DNA of 64,000 nt from Parabacteroides sp. TM07-1AC (GTDB lineage: Bacteria; Bacteroidota; Bacteroidia; Bacteroidales; Tannerellaceae), in assembly GCF_003480915.1 (NCBI RefSeq), contig NZ_QUKD01000010.1:1-64000 (forward strand). Reading direction: 5' to 3'. Shown here piece by piece: positions 45,130 to 55,400 of the stretch (position 1 is the stretch's first letter; the number at the start of each line of letters is the position of its first letter). A model generated the notes under the pieces. That model saw only the letters and a list, made by a program, of their open reading frames with translations, did no database searches and had not been told where the DNA came from. The position numbers and the translations under genes are program-made.

Positions 45130-45166
45130 ATGTCCGGATGATCATAGAGATATGATATCCGGACAT
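45130..45166. terminator. Bidirectional terminator after maeB
   Basis: ATGTCCGGAT pairs with ATCCGGACAT, extended by ATCATA/TATGAT, followed by TTTTTATTTTT on the plus strand. Confidence 0.9.
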
Positions 45167-45196
45167 TTTTATTTTTCAGCAACGACTGAACCTCAA

Positions 45197-45604
45197 TTAA
45201 GCGATCCCCAACAACTCCACCTCAAAGATCAGGGTAGAAAATGCAGGTATCGGACCGGAAGCCCTGTTTCCATATCCGCAAGTATAAGGTATATAGACAA
45301 TCCATTTATCTCCTGCATGCATTTGCTGAAGTGCAATCTGCCAGCCCTCTATGACCTGGTTCAAGCGAAAAGCCTCCGGACAATTCCGTTTATAGGAATT
45401 GTCAAATTCGCGCCCATCAATCAAAATCCCCCGATAATGAACGGAAACAACGCTATCCAAACGAGGCGAAACGGTCCCGTTCCCCTGCTCTATCACTTTG
45501 TATAATACCCCATCCGCCAACTTTTTCACACCTTCCTGCGAAGCGATTTCTTCCAGGTACTGCAGATTCTGCTCCTTATATTCTTCTTTTTTATTCTTTG
45601 CCAT
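45197..45604 (-). CDS. FKBP-type peptidyl-prolyl isomerase
   Basis: A 135-residue cytoplasmic prolyl isomerase. The start at 45604 (MAKNKKEEYKEQNLQYLEEI) is preferred over one ten codons upstream because it follows the -7 box TATCTTTG (complement of 45632-45639) at the right distance. The N-terminal 35 residues are a charged helix; the FKBP domain follows (GVLYKVIEQGNGTVSPRLDS, VSVHYRGILIDGREFDNSYK, VIEGWQIALQQMHAGDKWIV, YTCGYGNRA, LIFEVELLGI). Active-site Tyr, Asp, Trp and Phe positions are filled. There is no signal peptide, unlike many Bacteroidetes FKBPs. Confidence 0.93.
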   Translation of the reverse strand: MAKNKKEEYKEQNLQYLEEIASQEGVKKLADGVLYKVIEQGNGTVSPRLDSVVSVHYRGILIDGREFDNSYKRNCPEAFRLNQVIEGWQIALQQMHAGDKWIVYIPYTCGYGNRASGPIPAFSTLIFEVELLGIA

Positions 45605-45665
45605 CTCAGTCAATCTTTCTTTTTTACTGCGCAAAGATAAGGCTTTCTTAAAAATGGCCCTAAAT

Positions 45666-45765
45666 CTCGTTTAAAACGAGATAAAATTCATTTAAAACGA
45701 GCTGAAATTCGTTTTAAACAAGTATATAGCCCGTTTAAAACGAGTTTTCGTTCGTTTAAAACGAG
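45666..45765. repeat. Five palindromes with a 21-bp period
   Basis: Near-identical 15-bp palindromes CTCGTTTAAAACGAG start at 45666, 45687, 45708, 45730 and 45751 (steps 21, 21, 22, 21). The consensus TCGTTT(T/A)AAACGA is self-complementary, and copies differ at one to three bases. Two helical turns separate neighbours, so a protein bound to each would lie on one face of the DNA. The array sits between the divergent FKBP gene (start 45604) and the efflux operon (start 45866). It looks like a cooperative operator array. Confidence 0.85.
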
Positions 45766-45865
45766 AAAAAAGTTCCCCTATGACTATTGTCTGGTGAAAA
45801 TAAGCCTCTTATTAAACCAAGCATGACTTTTTTGTGTTTATGTGTAGAATCTAAACAAAAAAGTT

Positions 45866-47263
45866 ATGCACATAAGTACATGGTGTTATACTGTGCTTTG
45901 CCTTTTTCTGCCGATAACGCTGACGGCACAGGTGAAACATAAGTACCTCGATCACGCATTACCGGAAGCGTGGCAGGAGAACGACAGTAATTTCCAACAG
46001 ACTTTGCCCGTTGAAGACAACTGGTGGAAGAATTTTGATGATCCGGTATTGGATTCCCTGATCGATGTAGCCGTGAAGCAGAACTATTCTGTGCAGATGG
46101 CAGCCGATCGTATCGCTATGGCAAAAGCCAACCTGCGCATACAACAGGGCAGTTATTCGCCTACACTGGGGCTCTCAGCCGGATGGAACCGGCAGCAGAG
46201 CAGCGGCAACACCAGCAGCCTGCCGCAGACAGTTACCCAGTATGCCGACGCTTCGCTCTCCATGAGCTGGGAACTGGATGTGTTCGGCAGTATCCGTAAC
46301 CGTGTGAAAGCCCAGAAAGAAAACTTCGCAGCATCTAAAGAAGAGTACAACGCAGTCATGGTATCCCTTTGTGCCCAAGTCGCATCCGCTTATATCAATC
46401 TGCGTGAACTGCAACAGGAGGTCGATGTCGTAACGCAAAACTGCCTCTCCCAGCAGGCGGTCGTCGAGATCACGCAGAAAAGATATGAGACAGGACTGGT
46501 TTCAAAGCTCGACGTAGCACAGGCCCAGTCCGTCTATTACAGCACCAAAGCATCACTGCCCATGCTGGAAGCAGGCATCATCCGGTACACAAATGCACTG
46601 GCCGTCCTGATGGGACTTTACCCGCAAGATGTCAAAGGGTTGATCGACAGCCCCCGTCCCCTGCCCGACTATATCGAAACAGTCGGAATAGGCTTTCCGG
46701 CAAATCTCCTGCTTCGCCGTCCGGATATACGCTCTGCCGAACGCCAGGTAAATGCACAAGCTGCAACACTAGGGGCTTCGAAGTCCGACTGGTGGCCACA
46801 GATATTCGTCAAAGGTTCCATCGGATTCGCTTCGCATGACATCGATAAAATAGCCAATCACAACAGCCTGACCTACGAAATCGCACCCGCCATCTCCTGG
46901 AATTTCTTTCAGGGAGGTAAACTGGCACAGGCAACACGTCTGGCAAAAGCCCAGTTGGACGAGACGATCAGGCAATTCAATGAAACCGTCCTCACCTCCG
47001 TACAGGAAGTCGATAATGCGATGAGCTCGTACAAGAACTCGATTAAACAGATCGTCGCCCTCCGCGAAGTGGTCAACCAGGGACAACAGACACTCGACCT
47101 GTCCCTCGACCTCTACAAACAAGGGTTGACACCGTTCCAAAATGTACTGGATGCCCAACGCTCTCTGCTCACCTACGAGAATCAGCTGACCCAGGCTAAA
47201 GGAAATTCCCTTCTCGATCTGATCCAACTCTACCAGGCACTGGGCGGAGGATGGAGTAATTGA
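45866..47263 (+). CDS. Outer-membrane efflux channel, TolC/NodT family
   Basis: A 465-residue outer-membrane factor with a signal peptide (LCLFLPITLTAQ). Two TolC-like repeats are visible: the first from about residue 60 (VLDSLIDVAVKQNYSVQMAADRI), the second from about 275 (LLLRRPDIRSAERQVNAQAATLGASKSDWWPQ, the NodT-family signature region), both with long alpha-barrel helices. Unlike many NodT members there is no lipobox cysteine. It is first in an OMF-MFP-RND order, the reverse of the E. coli convention but common in Bacteroidetes. The palindrome array lies 100 bp upstream. Confidence 0.93.
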   Translation: MHISTWCYTVLCLFLPITLTAQVKHKYLDHALPEAWQENDSNFQQTLPVEDNWWKNFDDPVLDSLIDVAVKQNYSVQMAADRIAMAKANLRIQQGSYSPTLGLSAGWNRQQSSGNTSSLPQTVTQYADASLSMSWELDVFGSIRNRVKAQKENFAASKEEYNAVMVSLCAQVASAYINLRELQQEVDVVTQNCLSQQAVVEITQKRYETGLVSKLDVAQAQSVYYSTKASLPMLEAGIIRYTNALAVLMGLYPQDVKGLIDSPRPLPDYIETVGIGFPANLLLRRPDIRSAERQVNAQAATLGASKSDWWPQIFVKGSIGFASHDIDKIANHNSLTYEIAPAISWNFFQGGKLAQATRLAKAQLDETIRQFNETVLTSVQEVDNAMSSYKNSIKQIVALREVVNQGQQTLDLSLDLYKQGLTPFQNVLDAQRSLLTYENQLTQAKGNSLLDLIQLYQALGGGWSN

Positions 47264-47289
47264 TAATTAAAAATTGAAAGTTGAAAATT

Positions 47290-48408
47290 ATGATAAAGAC
47301 ATTCGCCAAATACAGTCTAATCACCTTGTCGGTATTCGTTCTGGCATCGTGTAAAGGGAAAAAACAGCCGACGGAGACACAGGCTCCTTCCATCAGTGTA
47401 ACAACACCGGAAGTCAAAGATATTACACTGACAAAAGATTATCCCGGTTATCTGAGCTCAGAATTAATGGTCAACCTAGTGGCCCGGGTAAACGGTTATC
47501 TTCAGACCTCGCACCTGGTAGCAGGCAGCAAAGTGAAAAAAGGAGATCTGATTTTCGTGATCGAACCCGATACTTATAAAGATAATGTGACACAGGCAGA
47601 GGCGGCACTCAAAACCTCCAAAGCGCAGCTCGATTACGCCCGCAGCAATTACGAGCGGATGAAAGAAGCGGCAAAAAGCGGGGCTGTCAGCCAGATCCAG
47701 GTCCTGCAGGCCCAATCGACCGTAGCCGAAATGGAAGCCTCCGTACGTAATGCGGAAGCCGGACTGAACACCGCCCGGACCAATCTGAGCTATTGCTATA
47801 TCCGCGCCCCGTTCGACGGACGGATCACCCGAGCCAGTTACGATATCGGTAACTATATAAACGGAGCGGCCCAACCTATCACACTGGCGACTGTGTATAA
47901 AGACGACCTGATGTATGTAAACTTCAACATCGAGGACAACCAGTTTATGAAGATGATGATCACAGCCGCTCAAAACGACTCCACCGTGAAACTTCCCGAA
48001 ACAATCTCCGTACACCTGGGAGATAACGGACGGCAGAACTACACAGGCCGGCTGGATTACCTTTCTCCCAACGTAGACCTCTCGACCGGGACACTGAATG
48101 TCCGCGCCAATCTCGATAATAAGGACGGGGAATTGAAAAGCGGATTATACGTCACCATCACCCTCCCTTACAGCGAGAAGAAAGACGCCGTCCTGGTGCG
48201 CGATGCCTCCATCGGTACCGACCAGCTGGGAAAATACCTTTATATCGTCAATGATTCCAATATCGTACGATACCGCCATATAGAACCGGGACAACTGGTG
48301 GACGACACGTTGCGGCAGGTCATCAGCGGGATCGAACCGAACGAACGTTACGTCACCACCGCTTTATTGAAAGTTAGGGACGGAATGAGTATTACCCCCA
48401 TAAAATAA
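47290..48408 (+). CDS. RND efflux periplasmic adaptor (MFP) lipoprotein
   Basis: A 372-residue membrane fusion protein. The ATG at 47290 gives a lipoprotein signal (VFVLASC). An upstream TTG at 47281 is not needed. The order is barrel-sandwich half ([26 protein letters not shown]), alpha-hairpin (about 90-150, [20 protein letters not shown]), the second lipoyl half ([19 protein letters not shown]) and beta-barrel ([11 protein letters not shown] region, [21 protein letters not shown]). It bridges the pump and outer-membrane channel of this operon. There are 26 bases between the channel stop and this start, and the pump follows after 7. Confidence 0.94.
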   Translation: MIKTFAKYSLITLSVFVLASCKGKKQPTETQAPSISVTTPEVKDITLTKDYPGYLSSELMVNLVARVNGYLQTSHLVAGSKVKKGDLIFVIEPDTYKDNVTQAEAALKTSKAQLDYARSNYERMKEAAKSGAVSQIQVLQAQSTVAEMEASVRNAEAGLNTARTNLSYCYIRAPFDGRITRASYDIGNYINGAAQPITLATVYKDDLMYVNFNIEDNQFMKMMITAAQNDSTVKLPETISVHLGDNGRQNYTGRLDYLSPNVDLSTGTLNVRANLDNKDGELKSGLYVTITLPYSEKKDAVLVRDASIGTDQLGKYLYIVNDSNIVRYRHIEPGQLVDDTLRQVISGIEPNERYVTTALLKVRDGMSITPIK

Positions 48409-48415
48409 GAACGTC

Positions 48416-51400
48416 ATGGTAAAATTCTTTATAAACAGACCGATCTTCGCCACCGTTCTTGCCCTGATCATTGTGGTAGCGGGATTGGTCACACTCAACG
48501 TATTACCCATCGCTCAATATCCGGATATCACACCGCCTACCGTACAGGTCTCGGCCGTTTATCCGGGGGCAGATGCACAAACGGTCTCACAGACCGTCGG
48601 ATTACCGATCGAACAACAGGTGAACGGGGTGGACGGAATGCTCTATATGAGTTCCAATTCCTCCAGTTCAGGCGCCTATTCACTGACCATCACATTCGCA
48701 GTCGGTACGGATATCGACATGGCGACCGTCATGGTACAGAACCGTGTCAGCATTGCGCAAAGCAGCCTTCCGGAAGCCGTGATCGTACAAGGTATAACGA
48801 CCCGCAAACAATCGTCGAATATTGTGATGATGCTTTCACTGACCTCTAAAGATCCCCTCTATGACGGGCTCTACCTGAGTAACTATGCCAGCCTGAACCT
48901 GACCGACCAATTGGCCCGTCTGCCGGGAGTCGGTTCGGTTAATGTCATGGGAGCCGGCAGTTACAGTATGCGTATCTGGCTCGATCCCGAAGTCATGCGT
49001 ATCCGTAACCTGACACCCGATATGGTCTTTCAGGCCATCTCTACGCAGAACAGGCAGGTATCCGCCGGTTATGTCGGGCAACCGATCGCGCAGGCAAACA
49101 ATCCTTACCAATATACCCTGACGGTAAAAGGTCGCCTGACCACTCCGGAAGAGTTCGGAAATATCATCATACGGACCGAACAAGGCGGCAAAATACTCCG
49201 CCTGAAAGATATAGCCAGCATCGAGTTGGGCAGTTCCTCTTACAATGTGACCTCCCAGCTAAAAGGACAACAGGCGGCAGCGATTGCCATCTACCAGTTA
49301 CCGGGTTCCAACTCGCTGGAAGTATCCAAAGCCGTACGGGCGAAAATGGAAGAAATAGCCGCTACCCTGCCGCAAGGTGTTGAATATAACGTAACACTCG
49401 ACACGACGGAAGTCATAAACGCCTCCATCGACGAAGTATTAGTAACCTTCCTGGAGACAACCGCATTGGTCGTCCTGGTTATCTTCCTGTTCCTCCAGAA
49501 CTTCCGGGCAGTAATTATTCCTTGCCTCACCATCCCTGTTTCATTGATAGGAACACTGGCTGTAATGGGGGCGCTGGGATTCTCGGTCAATACCTTGACA
49601 TTGTTCGGGTTGATACTGGCTATTGCCATTGTGGTGGATGATGCGATCGTGGTCGTCGAGAACTCGTCGCGATACATGGACACGGGGAAATATACGGCAC
49701 GCGAAGCAGTGACCAAAGCGATGGGCGAGATTGTCGGACCGATCGTCGGTGTCGTACTGGTCTTATTGGCGGTATTTATCCCGACGACCTTTATTGGCGG
49801 TATCTCCGGGCAGCTTTACAAACAATTCGCCCTGACCATCGCAGCCGCAACCGTATTGAGCGGTATCAACTCACTGACGTTGACACCGGCTCTCTGTGCC
49901 TTATTCCTGCAAGTCACCAAAGATCCGACCTTTTTCGTATTCAAAGCGTTCAATAAAGTATATGACAAGACACAAAAGGTTTACGACGATGTGGTCGACC
50001 GCATGCTGAAACATCAGCTCGTCACACTGGTTATCTTCCTGATCGTCTCAGCCGCAGCAGCTATTATGTTCATACGCTGGCCGTCTACTTTCATTCCGGA
50101 AGAAGACGACGGTTACTTCCTGGTTTCAACCCAGTTGCCTCCGGCAGCCAGCCTGCCCCGTACACAGGAAGTAAGCCGGAAGATCAACAAGATACTCGAC
50201 GGTTATCCGGAGGTCAAAACCTATATGGGTATCAGCGGTTTCTCCGTGATGGGAGGCGGCGAATTATCGAATGCCGGAACCTATTTCGTCGTACTGAAAA
50301 ACTGGAATGAGCGGAAAGGGAAAGGCCATACGGCACAAGATGTCGTTACCCGCTTCAACCGGGAAGCCTACGGTATCCAGGAAGCGCAGATATTCGCCCT
50401 GGTCCCTCCTGCCATCCCCGGCCTGGGTGCTTCCGGCGGCCTGCAACTGCAACTGGAAGACCGCAAGAACCTGGGACCGACCGAAATGCAGCATGCCATC
50501 GAGACGCTGCTAGAAACCTATCATACCAAGCCTCAGCTCCTGAGTTTATCCAGTATGTATCAGGCCAATGTACCACAATATCGACTGAACATAGACCGCG
50601 ATAAGGTACAGTTGTTGGGATTACAATTGAGTGATGTTTTCTCGACGTTGAGTTATTACATGGGAGCCGCTTATGTAAATGACTTTGTCGAGTTCGGACG
50701 TATCTACCAGGTGAAGATCGAAGCCAGCGGACAGGCCCAGAAAGTGATCGACGACGTTATGCGGTTAAGCCTGGAGAACAGTGCAGGTAAAATGGTTCCT
50801 TTCTCCGCCTTTACAGAAGCCGTACAACAATTGGGACTGGACCAGATCAACCTATATAATATGTATTCCTCCGCCTCCATCACCTGTATCGCCAACCCGA
50901 AATACAGTTCCGGAGAAGCCATACAGGCCATGGAAGAACTGATACAGGAACAACTGGGCGATAACTTCGGTTACGAATGGACCTCCGTCGCCTATCAGGA
51001 AACGAAAGCCGGATCGACTACGATCCTGATCTTCGGTATGGCATTACTGGTTGCCTTCCTCGTTCTTTCGGCACAGTACGAAAGTTGGACAAGCCCGCTG
51101 GCGGCCATCCTGGGATTGCCGATTGCGTTACTGGGTGCTATCCTGGGTTGCTTTATTATGGGCGTACCTGTCAGCGTCTACACTCAGATCGGTATTATTC
51201 TATTGATAGCCCTCTCCGCAAAGAACGGTATCCTGATCGTCGAGTTTGCCCGCGACTACCGTGCCGCCGGTAATTCCATCCGCGAATCGGCTCTCGAAGC
51301 CGGACACGTCCGCTTGCGCCCGATCCTGATGACTTCGTTTGCTTTCGTGTTGGGTGTTATGCCGTTGCTGTTCGCTACCGGAGCCGGAGCAGCCAGTCGT

Positions 51401-51550
51401 GTCTCATTGGGTGCAGCCGTTGTATTCGGTATGGCGATCAATACAATCTTCGCCACCGCTTTCATCCCAAGCTTCTACGAATGGATGCAAACCATCCAGG
51501 AAAAGTGGCTGGATAAAGCGTCGCCCAACAGCTCCGAGGGGAAGAAGTGA
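48416..51550 (+). CDS. RND multidrug efflux pump, HAE1/AcrB family
   Basis: A 1044-residue inner-membrane proton-driven exporter of full length, with twelve membrane segments and two large periplasmic loops. It begins [19 protein letters not shown]. Family marks are [40 protein letters not shown], the proton-relay Asp pair in [15 protein letters not shown] (TM4), [18 protein letters not shown], and in TM10-12 [14 protein letters not shown] and [18 protein letters not shown]. The DD pair and hydrophobic pocket class place it with drug rather than heavy-metal pumps (compare the CusA-type pump at 61868). The actual substrates cannot be read from the sequence. Confidence 0.96.
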   Translation: MVKFFINRPIFATVLALIIVVAGLVTLNVLPIAQYPDITPPTVQVSAVYPGADAQTVSQTVGLPIEQQVNGVDGMLYMSSNSSSSGAYSLTITFAVGTDIDMATVMVQNRVSIAQSSLPEAVIVQGITTRKQSSNIVMMLSLTSKDPLYDGLYLSNYASLNLTDQLARLPGVGSVNVMGAGSYSMRIWLDPEVMRIRNLTPDMVFQAISTQNRQVSAGYVGQPIAQANNPYQYTLTVKGRLTTPEEFGNIIIRTEQGGKILRLKDIASIELGSSSYNVTSQLKGQQAAAIAIYQLPGSNSLEVSKAVRAKMEEIAATLPQGVEYNVTLDTTEVINASIDEVLVTFLETTALVVLVIFLFLQNFRAVIIPCLTIPVSLIGTLAVMGALGFSVNTLTLFGLILAIAIVVDDAIVVVENSSRYMDTGKYTAREAVTKAMGEIVGPIVGVVLVLLAVFIPTTFIGGISGQLYKQFALTIAAATVLSGINSLTLTPALCALFLQVTKDPTFFVFKAFNKVYDKTQKVYDDVVDRMLKHQLVTLVIFLIVSAAAAIMFIRWPSTFIPEEDDGYFLVSTQLPPAASLPRTQEVSRKINKILDGYPEVKTYMGISGFSVMGGGELSNAGTYFVVLKNWNERKGKGHTAQDVVTRFNREAYGIQEAQIFALVPPAIPGLGASGGLQLQLEDRKNLGPTEMQHAIETLLETYHTKPQLLSLSSMYQANVPQYRLNIDRDKVQLLGLQLSDVFSTLSYYMGAAYVNDFVEFGRIYQVKIEASGQAQKVIDDVMRLSLENSAGKMVPFSAFTEAVQQLGLDQINLYNMYSSASITCIANPKYSSGEAIQAMEELIQEQLGDNFGYEWTSVAYQETKAGSTTILIFGMALLVAFLVLSAQYESWTSPLAAILGLPIALLGAILGCFIMGVPVSVYTQIGIILLIALSAKNGILIVEFARDYRAAGNSIRESALEAGHVRLRPILMTSFAFVLGVMPLLFATGAGAASRVSLGAAVVFGMAINTIFATAFIPSFYEWMQTIQEKWLDKASPNSSEGKK

Positions 51551-51562
51551 TCCTTTCAGATC

Positions 51563-51672
51563 GTATTAGGGGACGCAGAAAACGCAGACGCTCGCAGACT
51601 TTTTATTTTCTTTTAAACAATAATTTATCTGCGTTACTCTGCGTTTTCTGCGCCATCTGCGTCCCCTAATAC
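51563..51672. repeat. MITE-like inverted-repeat element
   Basis: Terminal arms GTATTAGGGGACGCAGA (51563-51579) and TCTGCGTCCCCTAATAC (51656-51672) are perfect complements. Inside, ACGCAGA-type words repeat on both sides (about 37 bp in all, imperfect) around an AT-rich centre. It codes for nothing and lies 13 bp after the pump gene. It may also end transcription of the efflux operon. Confidence 0.7.
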
Positions 51673-51716
51673 AAACCATTAATAAATAGCCCCTATGTAC
51701 CTATCAAAATTACCTA

Positions 51717-51748
51717 TTTGACTTCTGTTTAATAACATTTTACTTTTG
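51717..51748 (+). promoter_or_regulatory. Promoter of catalase
   Basis: TTTG (51717-51720), 20-base spacer, TACTTTTG (51741-51748): consensus match. The start near 51755 gives a leader of about 86 bases. An OxyR site would be expected further upstream, but I cannot define one. Confidence 0.85.
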
Positions 51749-51840
51749 TTGAGTAATCTAAAACAAATCACGTATAAGGTTGGTTACATGAATATTCAAG
51801 GTAAGATGTTGTCGGCTTTATACTAATAAAAAAATTATTT

Positions 51841-53307
51841 ATGGAAAACAAAAAACTAACAGCAGCCAACGGTCGCCCCGTTGCAGACAATCAGAACTCA
51901 CAGACAGTGGGTCCGCGCGGACAAATGGTGATACAAGATCCCTGGTTCCTGGAAAAACTAGCTCACTTCGACCGTGAAGTCATTCCTGAAAGACGTATGC
52001 ATGCCAAAGGCTCCGGAGCATTCGGAACCTTTACCGTGACACACGACATTACTAAATACACAAAGGCTGTAATTTTTAGTGAAGTCGGTAAAAAGACAGA
52101 CTGTTTCGTCCGCTTCTCTACCGTTGCCGGCGAACGCGGAGCTGCAGATGCAGAACGCGATATTCGTGGTTTCGCCATGAAGTTTTACACAGAAGAAGGT
52201 AACTGGGATTTAGTCGGAAACAATACACCGGTATTTTTCCTGCGCGATCCGTTAAAGTTCCCCGACCTTAACCACGCCGTCAAAAGAGATCCGAAAACAA
52301 ACATGCGCAGTGCAAACAACAACTGGGATTTCTGGACATTGCTTCCGGAAGCATTACACCAGGTTACCATTACCATGAGTTCTCGCGGTATCCCTTATTC
52401 TTATCGCCACATGCACGGTTTCGGTAGCCATACATATAGCTTTATCAATGCCAAGAACGAACGTATCTGGGTGAAGTTCCACCTGAAAACATTGCAGGGA
52501 ATCAAGAACCTGACCGACCAGGAAGCGGAAGCGATCATCGCAAAAGACCGTGAATCGCACCAGCGTGACCTGTTTGAAAGCATTGAAAAAGGTGATTTCC
52601 CCAGATGGAAATTCCAGATCCAGCTGATGACGGAAGAACAGGCAGAAAACTACCGTATCAATCCGTTCGACCTGACAAAGGTATGGCCGCACGGCGACTT
52701 CCCGCTGCACGACGTTGGTATCCTCGAACTGAACCGTAATCCGGAAAACTATTTCGCAGATGTGGAACAAGCTGCCTTCAACCCGATCAATACGATAGAA
52801 GGTATCGGTTTCTCTCCGGATAAAATGCTTCAGGGCCGTCTGTTCTCTTATGGTGATGCACAGCGTTATCGCCTGGGTGTAAACTCTGAACAAATACCAG
52901 TAAACAGACCTCGTTGTCCTTTCCATGCTTACCATCGCGACGGAGCTATGCGCGTAGACGGTAACTACGGTTCTGCCAAAGGATATGAACCGAACAGCTA
53001 CGGCGAATGGCAGGATTCTCCCGAAAAGAAAGAACCGCCTTTGAAAGCCAACGGCGATATCTACAATTACAACGAACGCGAATACGATGACGATTATTAC
53101 AGCCAGCCGGGCGACCTCTTCCGTCTGATGCCTGCCGACGAACAGCAGCTCCTGTTCGAAAACACTGCCCGTCAGATCGGTGGAGCCGAATTGTTCATCC
53201 AGCAACGTCACGTACGCAACTGTTACAAAGCCGATCCGGCCTATGGCAAAGGTATTGCCGATGCACTCGGCATCAGCCTGGAAGATGCTTTGAAAGAAAC
53301 AAGATAG
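51841..53307 (+). CDS. katA: Catalase, small-subunit haem type
   Basis: A 488-residue monofunctional catalase of clade 3 that splits hydrogen peroxide. The active-site His is in [16 protein letters not shown], the Asn in [15 protein letters not shown], and the haem-ligand Tyr in [16 protein letters not shown] (about residue 338). The block [21 protein letters not shown] is typical. NADPH-binding residues are probably present by clade. There is no signal peptide, so it is cytoplasmic. It has its own promoter and terminator. It would help an anaerobe survive oxygen, alongside the stress genes nearby. Confidence 0.97.
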   Translation: MENKKLTAANGRPVADNQNSQTVGPRGQMVIQDPWFLEKLAHFDREVIPERRMHAKGSGAFGTFTVTHDITKYTKAVIFSEVGKKTDCFVRFSTVAGERGAADAERDIRGFAMKFYTEEGNWDLVGNNTPVFFLRDPLKFPDLNHAVKRDPKTNMRSANNNWDFWTLLPEALHQVTITMSSRGIPYSYRHMHGFGSHTYSFINAKNERIWVKFHLKTLQGIKNLTDQEAEAIIAKDRESHQRDLFESIEKGDFPRWKFQIQLMTEEQAENYRINPFDLTKVWPHGDFPLHDVGILELNRNPENYFADVEQAAFNPINTIEGIGFSPDKMLQGRLFSYGDAQRYRLGVNSEQIPVNRPRCPFHAYHRDGAMRVDGNYGSAKGYEPNSYGEWQDSPEKKEPPLKANGDIYNYNEREYDDDYYSQPGDLFRLMPADEQQLLFENTARQIGGAELFIQQRHVRNCYKADPAYGKGIADALGISLEDALKETR

Positions 53308-53341
53308 TTTAAGCAACCCCTTGATAAGCTCTGTTCAAAAA

Positions 53342-53380
53342 AAGAATGCCCACGATACCGGATGGTAAAGGGGCATTCTT
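53342..53380. terminator. Bidirectional terminator between katA and dnaJ
   Basis: AAGAATGCCC pairs with GGGCATTCTT around a 19-nt loop, followed by a T-rich run on the plus strand. The converging genes end at 53307 and 53400. Confidence 0.85.
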
Positions 53381-53399
53381 CATTTTATTTTGAAAGAAA

Positions 53400-54560
53400 T
53401 CAATCAAACATATGCCTGAATTTGCTGAATATCTTCTCTTTCATCGTACGGTTCGGCTGAAAGTTAGGTGAGTTTTCCAAACCGGTCAATGTTTCTTTTT
53501 CTGATGCGGACAACGTTTCCGGGATATATACACTTACATTAACCAACAAGTCGCCTGTCCCGTAACTGTTCACCGAAGGAAGTCCTTTGTTCCGCAGACG
53601 AAGTACTTTACCCGGTTGTGTACCCGGTTCGATTTTCACCTTCGCCTTACCATCGATAGTCGGAACTTCAACATTTCCTCCCAAGGCAGCCTGAGGTACG
53701 CTGAGTAACAGATTATATAACAAATCGTTCTCATCACGGATCAATTCCGGATGCGGCTCTTCTTCGATCAGGATCAACAGGTCACCGTTTATACCTCCAT
53801 GACGGGCAGCATTTCCTTTACCACTCATCGACAGTTGCATACCTTCTGCAACACCAGCCGGAATATTGATTGTAATGATGTCGTCATCACGCATGATACC
53901 TTCACCGTTACATTCACTACATTTCTTTGTGATGATTTTTCCTTCACCCCCACAAGTCGGACAAGTAGACTGTGTCTGCATCTGTCCCAGGATCGTATTG
54001 GCAATACGGGTTACGACACCGCTACCATGGCATGTATCACAGGTTTTGCTGCTATGATCATCCTCGGCACCACTCCCGTGGCATTTGCTACAAGGAACAT
54101 ATTTCTTAACCTTTATCTTCTTTTCCACTCCGTTAGCGATCTCTTTCAGGTTCAGCTTTACCTTCACACGCAAATCTGACCCGCGGTTCACACGACGGCC
54201 GCCACGTGAGCCACCGCCAAAACCACCGAAACCGCCAAATCCGCCAAAGTGTCCGCCAAAGATGTCTCCGAACTGAGAGAATATATCTTCCATTGACATT
54301 CCGGCTCCACCAAAGCCACCTCCCTGAGAAGCACCTCCTACTCCGGCGTGTCCGAACTGGTCATAACGCTGACGTTTCTGTGCATCGCTCAGTATGTCAT
54401 ACGCTTCGGCAGCTTCCTTGAATTTCTCCTCTGCTTCCTTGTCACCAGGGTTCTTGTCCGGGTGGAACTGGATCGCTTTTTTTCGATATGCTTTCTTAAT
54501 TTCTTCTACTGTGGCGGTTTTTGACACCTCCAGCACTTCGTAATAATCTCTTTTAGCCAT
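53400..54560 (-). CDS. dnaJ: Chaperone DnaJ
   Basis: A 386-residue type I Hsp40. The J-domain (1-70) contains the HPD tripeptide in [12 protein letters not shown] Gly/Phe-rich linker follows ([17 protein letters not shown] region, residues about 75-125). Four zinc-binding CxxCxGxG repeats are intact: [32 protein letters not shown]. The C-terminal substrate-binding domains end with [15 protein letters not shown]. It works with DnaK (not in this window) and GrpE, whose gene lies 37 bases upstream on the same strand. Confidence 0.98.
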   Translation of the reverse strand: MAKRDYYEVLEVSKTATVEEIKKAYRKKAIQFHPDKNPGDKEAEEKFKEAAEAYDILSDAQKRQRYDQFGHAGVGGASQGGGFGGAGMSMEDIFSQFGDIFGGHFGGFGGFGGFGGGSRGGRRVNRGSDLRVKVKLNLKEIANGVEKKIKVKKYVPCSKCHGSGAEDDHSSKTCDTCHGSGVVTRIANTILGQMQTQSTCPTCGGEGKIITKKCSECNGEGIMRDDDIITINIPAGVAEGMQLSMSGKGNAARHGGINGDLLILIEEEPHPELIRDENDLLYNLLLSVPQAALGGNVEVPTIDGKAKVKIEPGTQPGKVLRLRNKGLPSVNSYGTGDLLVNVSVYIPETLSASEKETLTGLENSPNFQPNRTMKEKIFSKFRHMFD

Positions 54561-54597
54561 CTTTGTATTTGTTGTTATTTGCTCTCCGGCATGTTGC

Positions 54598-55182
54598 TTA
54601 TTCTCCTACTACTACTTTAGCGTGACGAAGCACTCTATCATTCAAAGTATAACCGGTCTGTACACAATCCAGGATCTTTCCCTTCAAGCCAGGTTCCGGA
54701 GCAGGAATAGTAGCTACAGCTTCAAACATTTCGGTGTCGAATGGTTGACCTACCGCTTCAATAGCTTTTACTCCCTGCTGGGCCAGATAAGCCATAAATT
54801 TGGAATAGATAAGCTCTACTCCTTCTTTCACGGCTTCCACATCCTCCGAGTTGCGGATGTTCTGCAATGCACGTTCAAAATCATCTACAACCGGAAGCAA
54901 GTTCTTCAGGGCGGCTTCACCACCATTTTTGATCAGGTCTGCCTTTTCACGCAAAGTACGTTTACGGTAATTGTCGAATTCTGCCATCAAACGAAGATGA
55001 GAGTCGTTCAATTCGTTATACTTCTTTTTCAACTCTTCCAGTTCTTCGGTCACAATGTCAGTCTGCGCACATTCTTCTGCCGCATTTTCCTGTTCCTGCT
55101 GCAAATTTGTCGCTTCTTCGTTGTTCTGACACTCATTCTTTCCAGCCGTTTCTTTCTTTCCGTTAAAATTCATCTTGCTCAT
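54598..55182 (-). CDS. grpE: Nucleotide exchange factor GrpE
   Basis: A 194-residue GrpE. A low-complexity acidic N-terminus ([20 protein letters not shown]) precedes a long coiled coil ([20 protein letters not shown]) and the C-terminal beta-wing domain with the family signature region ([20 protein letters not shown], then [19 protein letters not shown]). It releases ADP from DnaK. It is first in a grpE-dnaJ operon. The 218 bases before the next, divergent gene are AT-rich; I see no clear CIRCE or consensus promoter on this strand. Confidence 0.97.
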   Translation of the reverse strand: MSKMNFNGKKETAGKNECQNNEEATNLQQEQENAAEECAQTDIVTEELEELKKKYNELNDSHLRLMAEFDNYRKRTLREKADLIKNGGEAALKNLLPVVDDFERALQNIRNSEDVEAVKEGVELIYSKFMAYLAQQGVKAIEAVGQPFDTEMFEAVATIPAPEPGLKGKILDCVQTGYTLNDRVLRHAKVVVGE

Positions 55183-55400
55183 AACTATCTTATTTTTTTT
55201 ATTATTACCTAATTGTCAGCATAATACGACAACCTTCATCTACTAACATTCTGTATGTAGAAAAAGTTATCCCGATGATCATACACCGGAATAACATCAA
55301 ATATGCTGCCAACTATTCATACTCAACAAAAATATCTTTACCTTTGCCTATACATTTAGGTATAAACAGGTATTATTAATACTATAATAGAATTACTGGC

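Noticed and set aside
45666..45765. CRISPR array
   Set aside because: The period is 21 bp, units are palindromes and there are only 6- to 7-base gaps, far too short for spacers; no cas genes are present.
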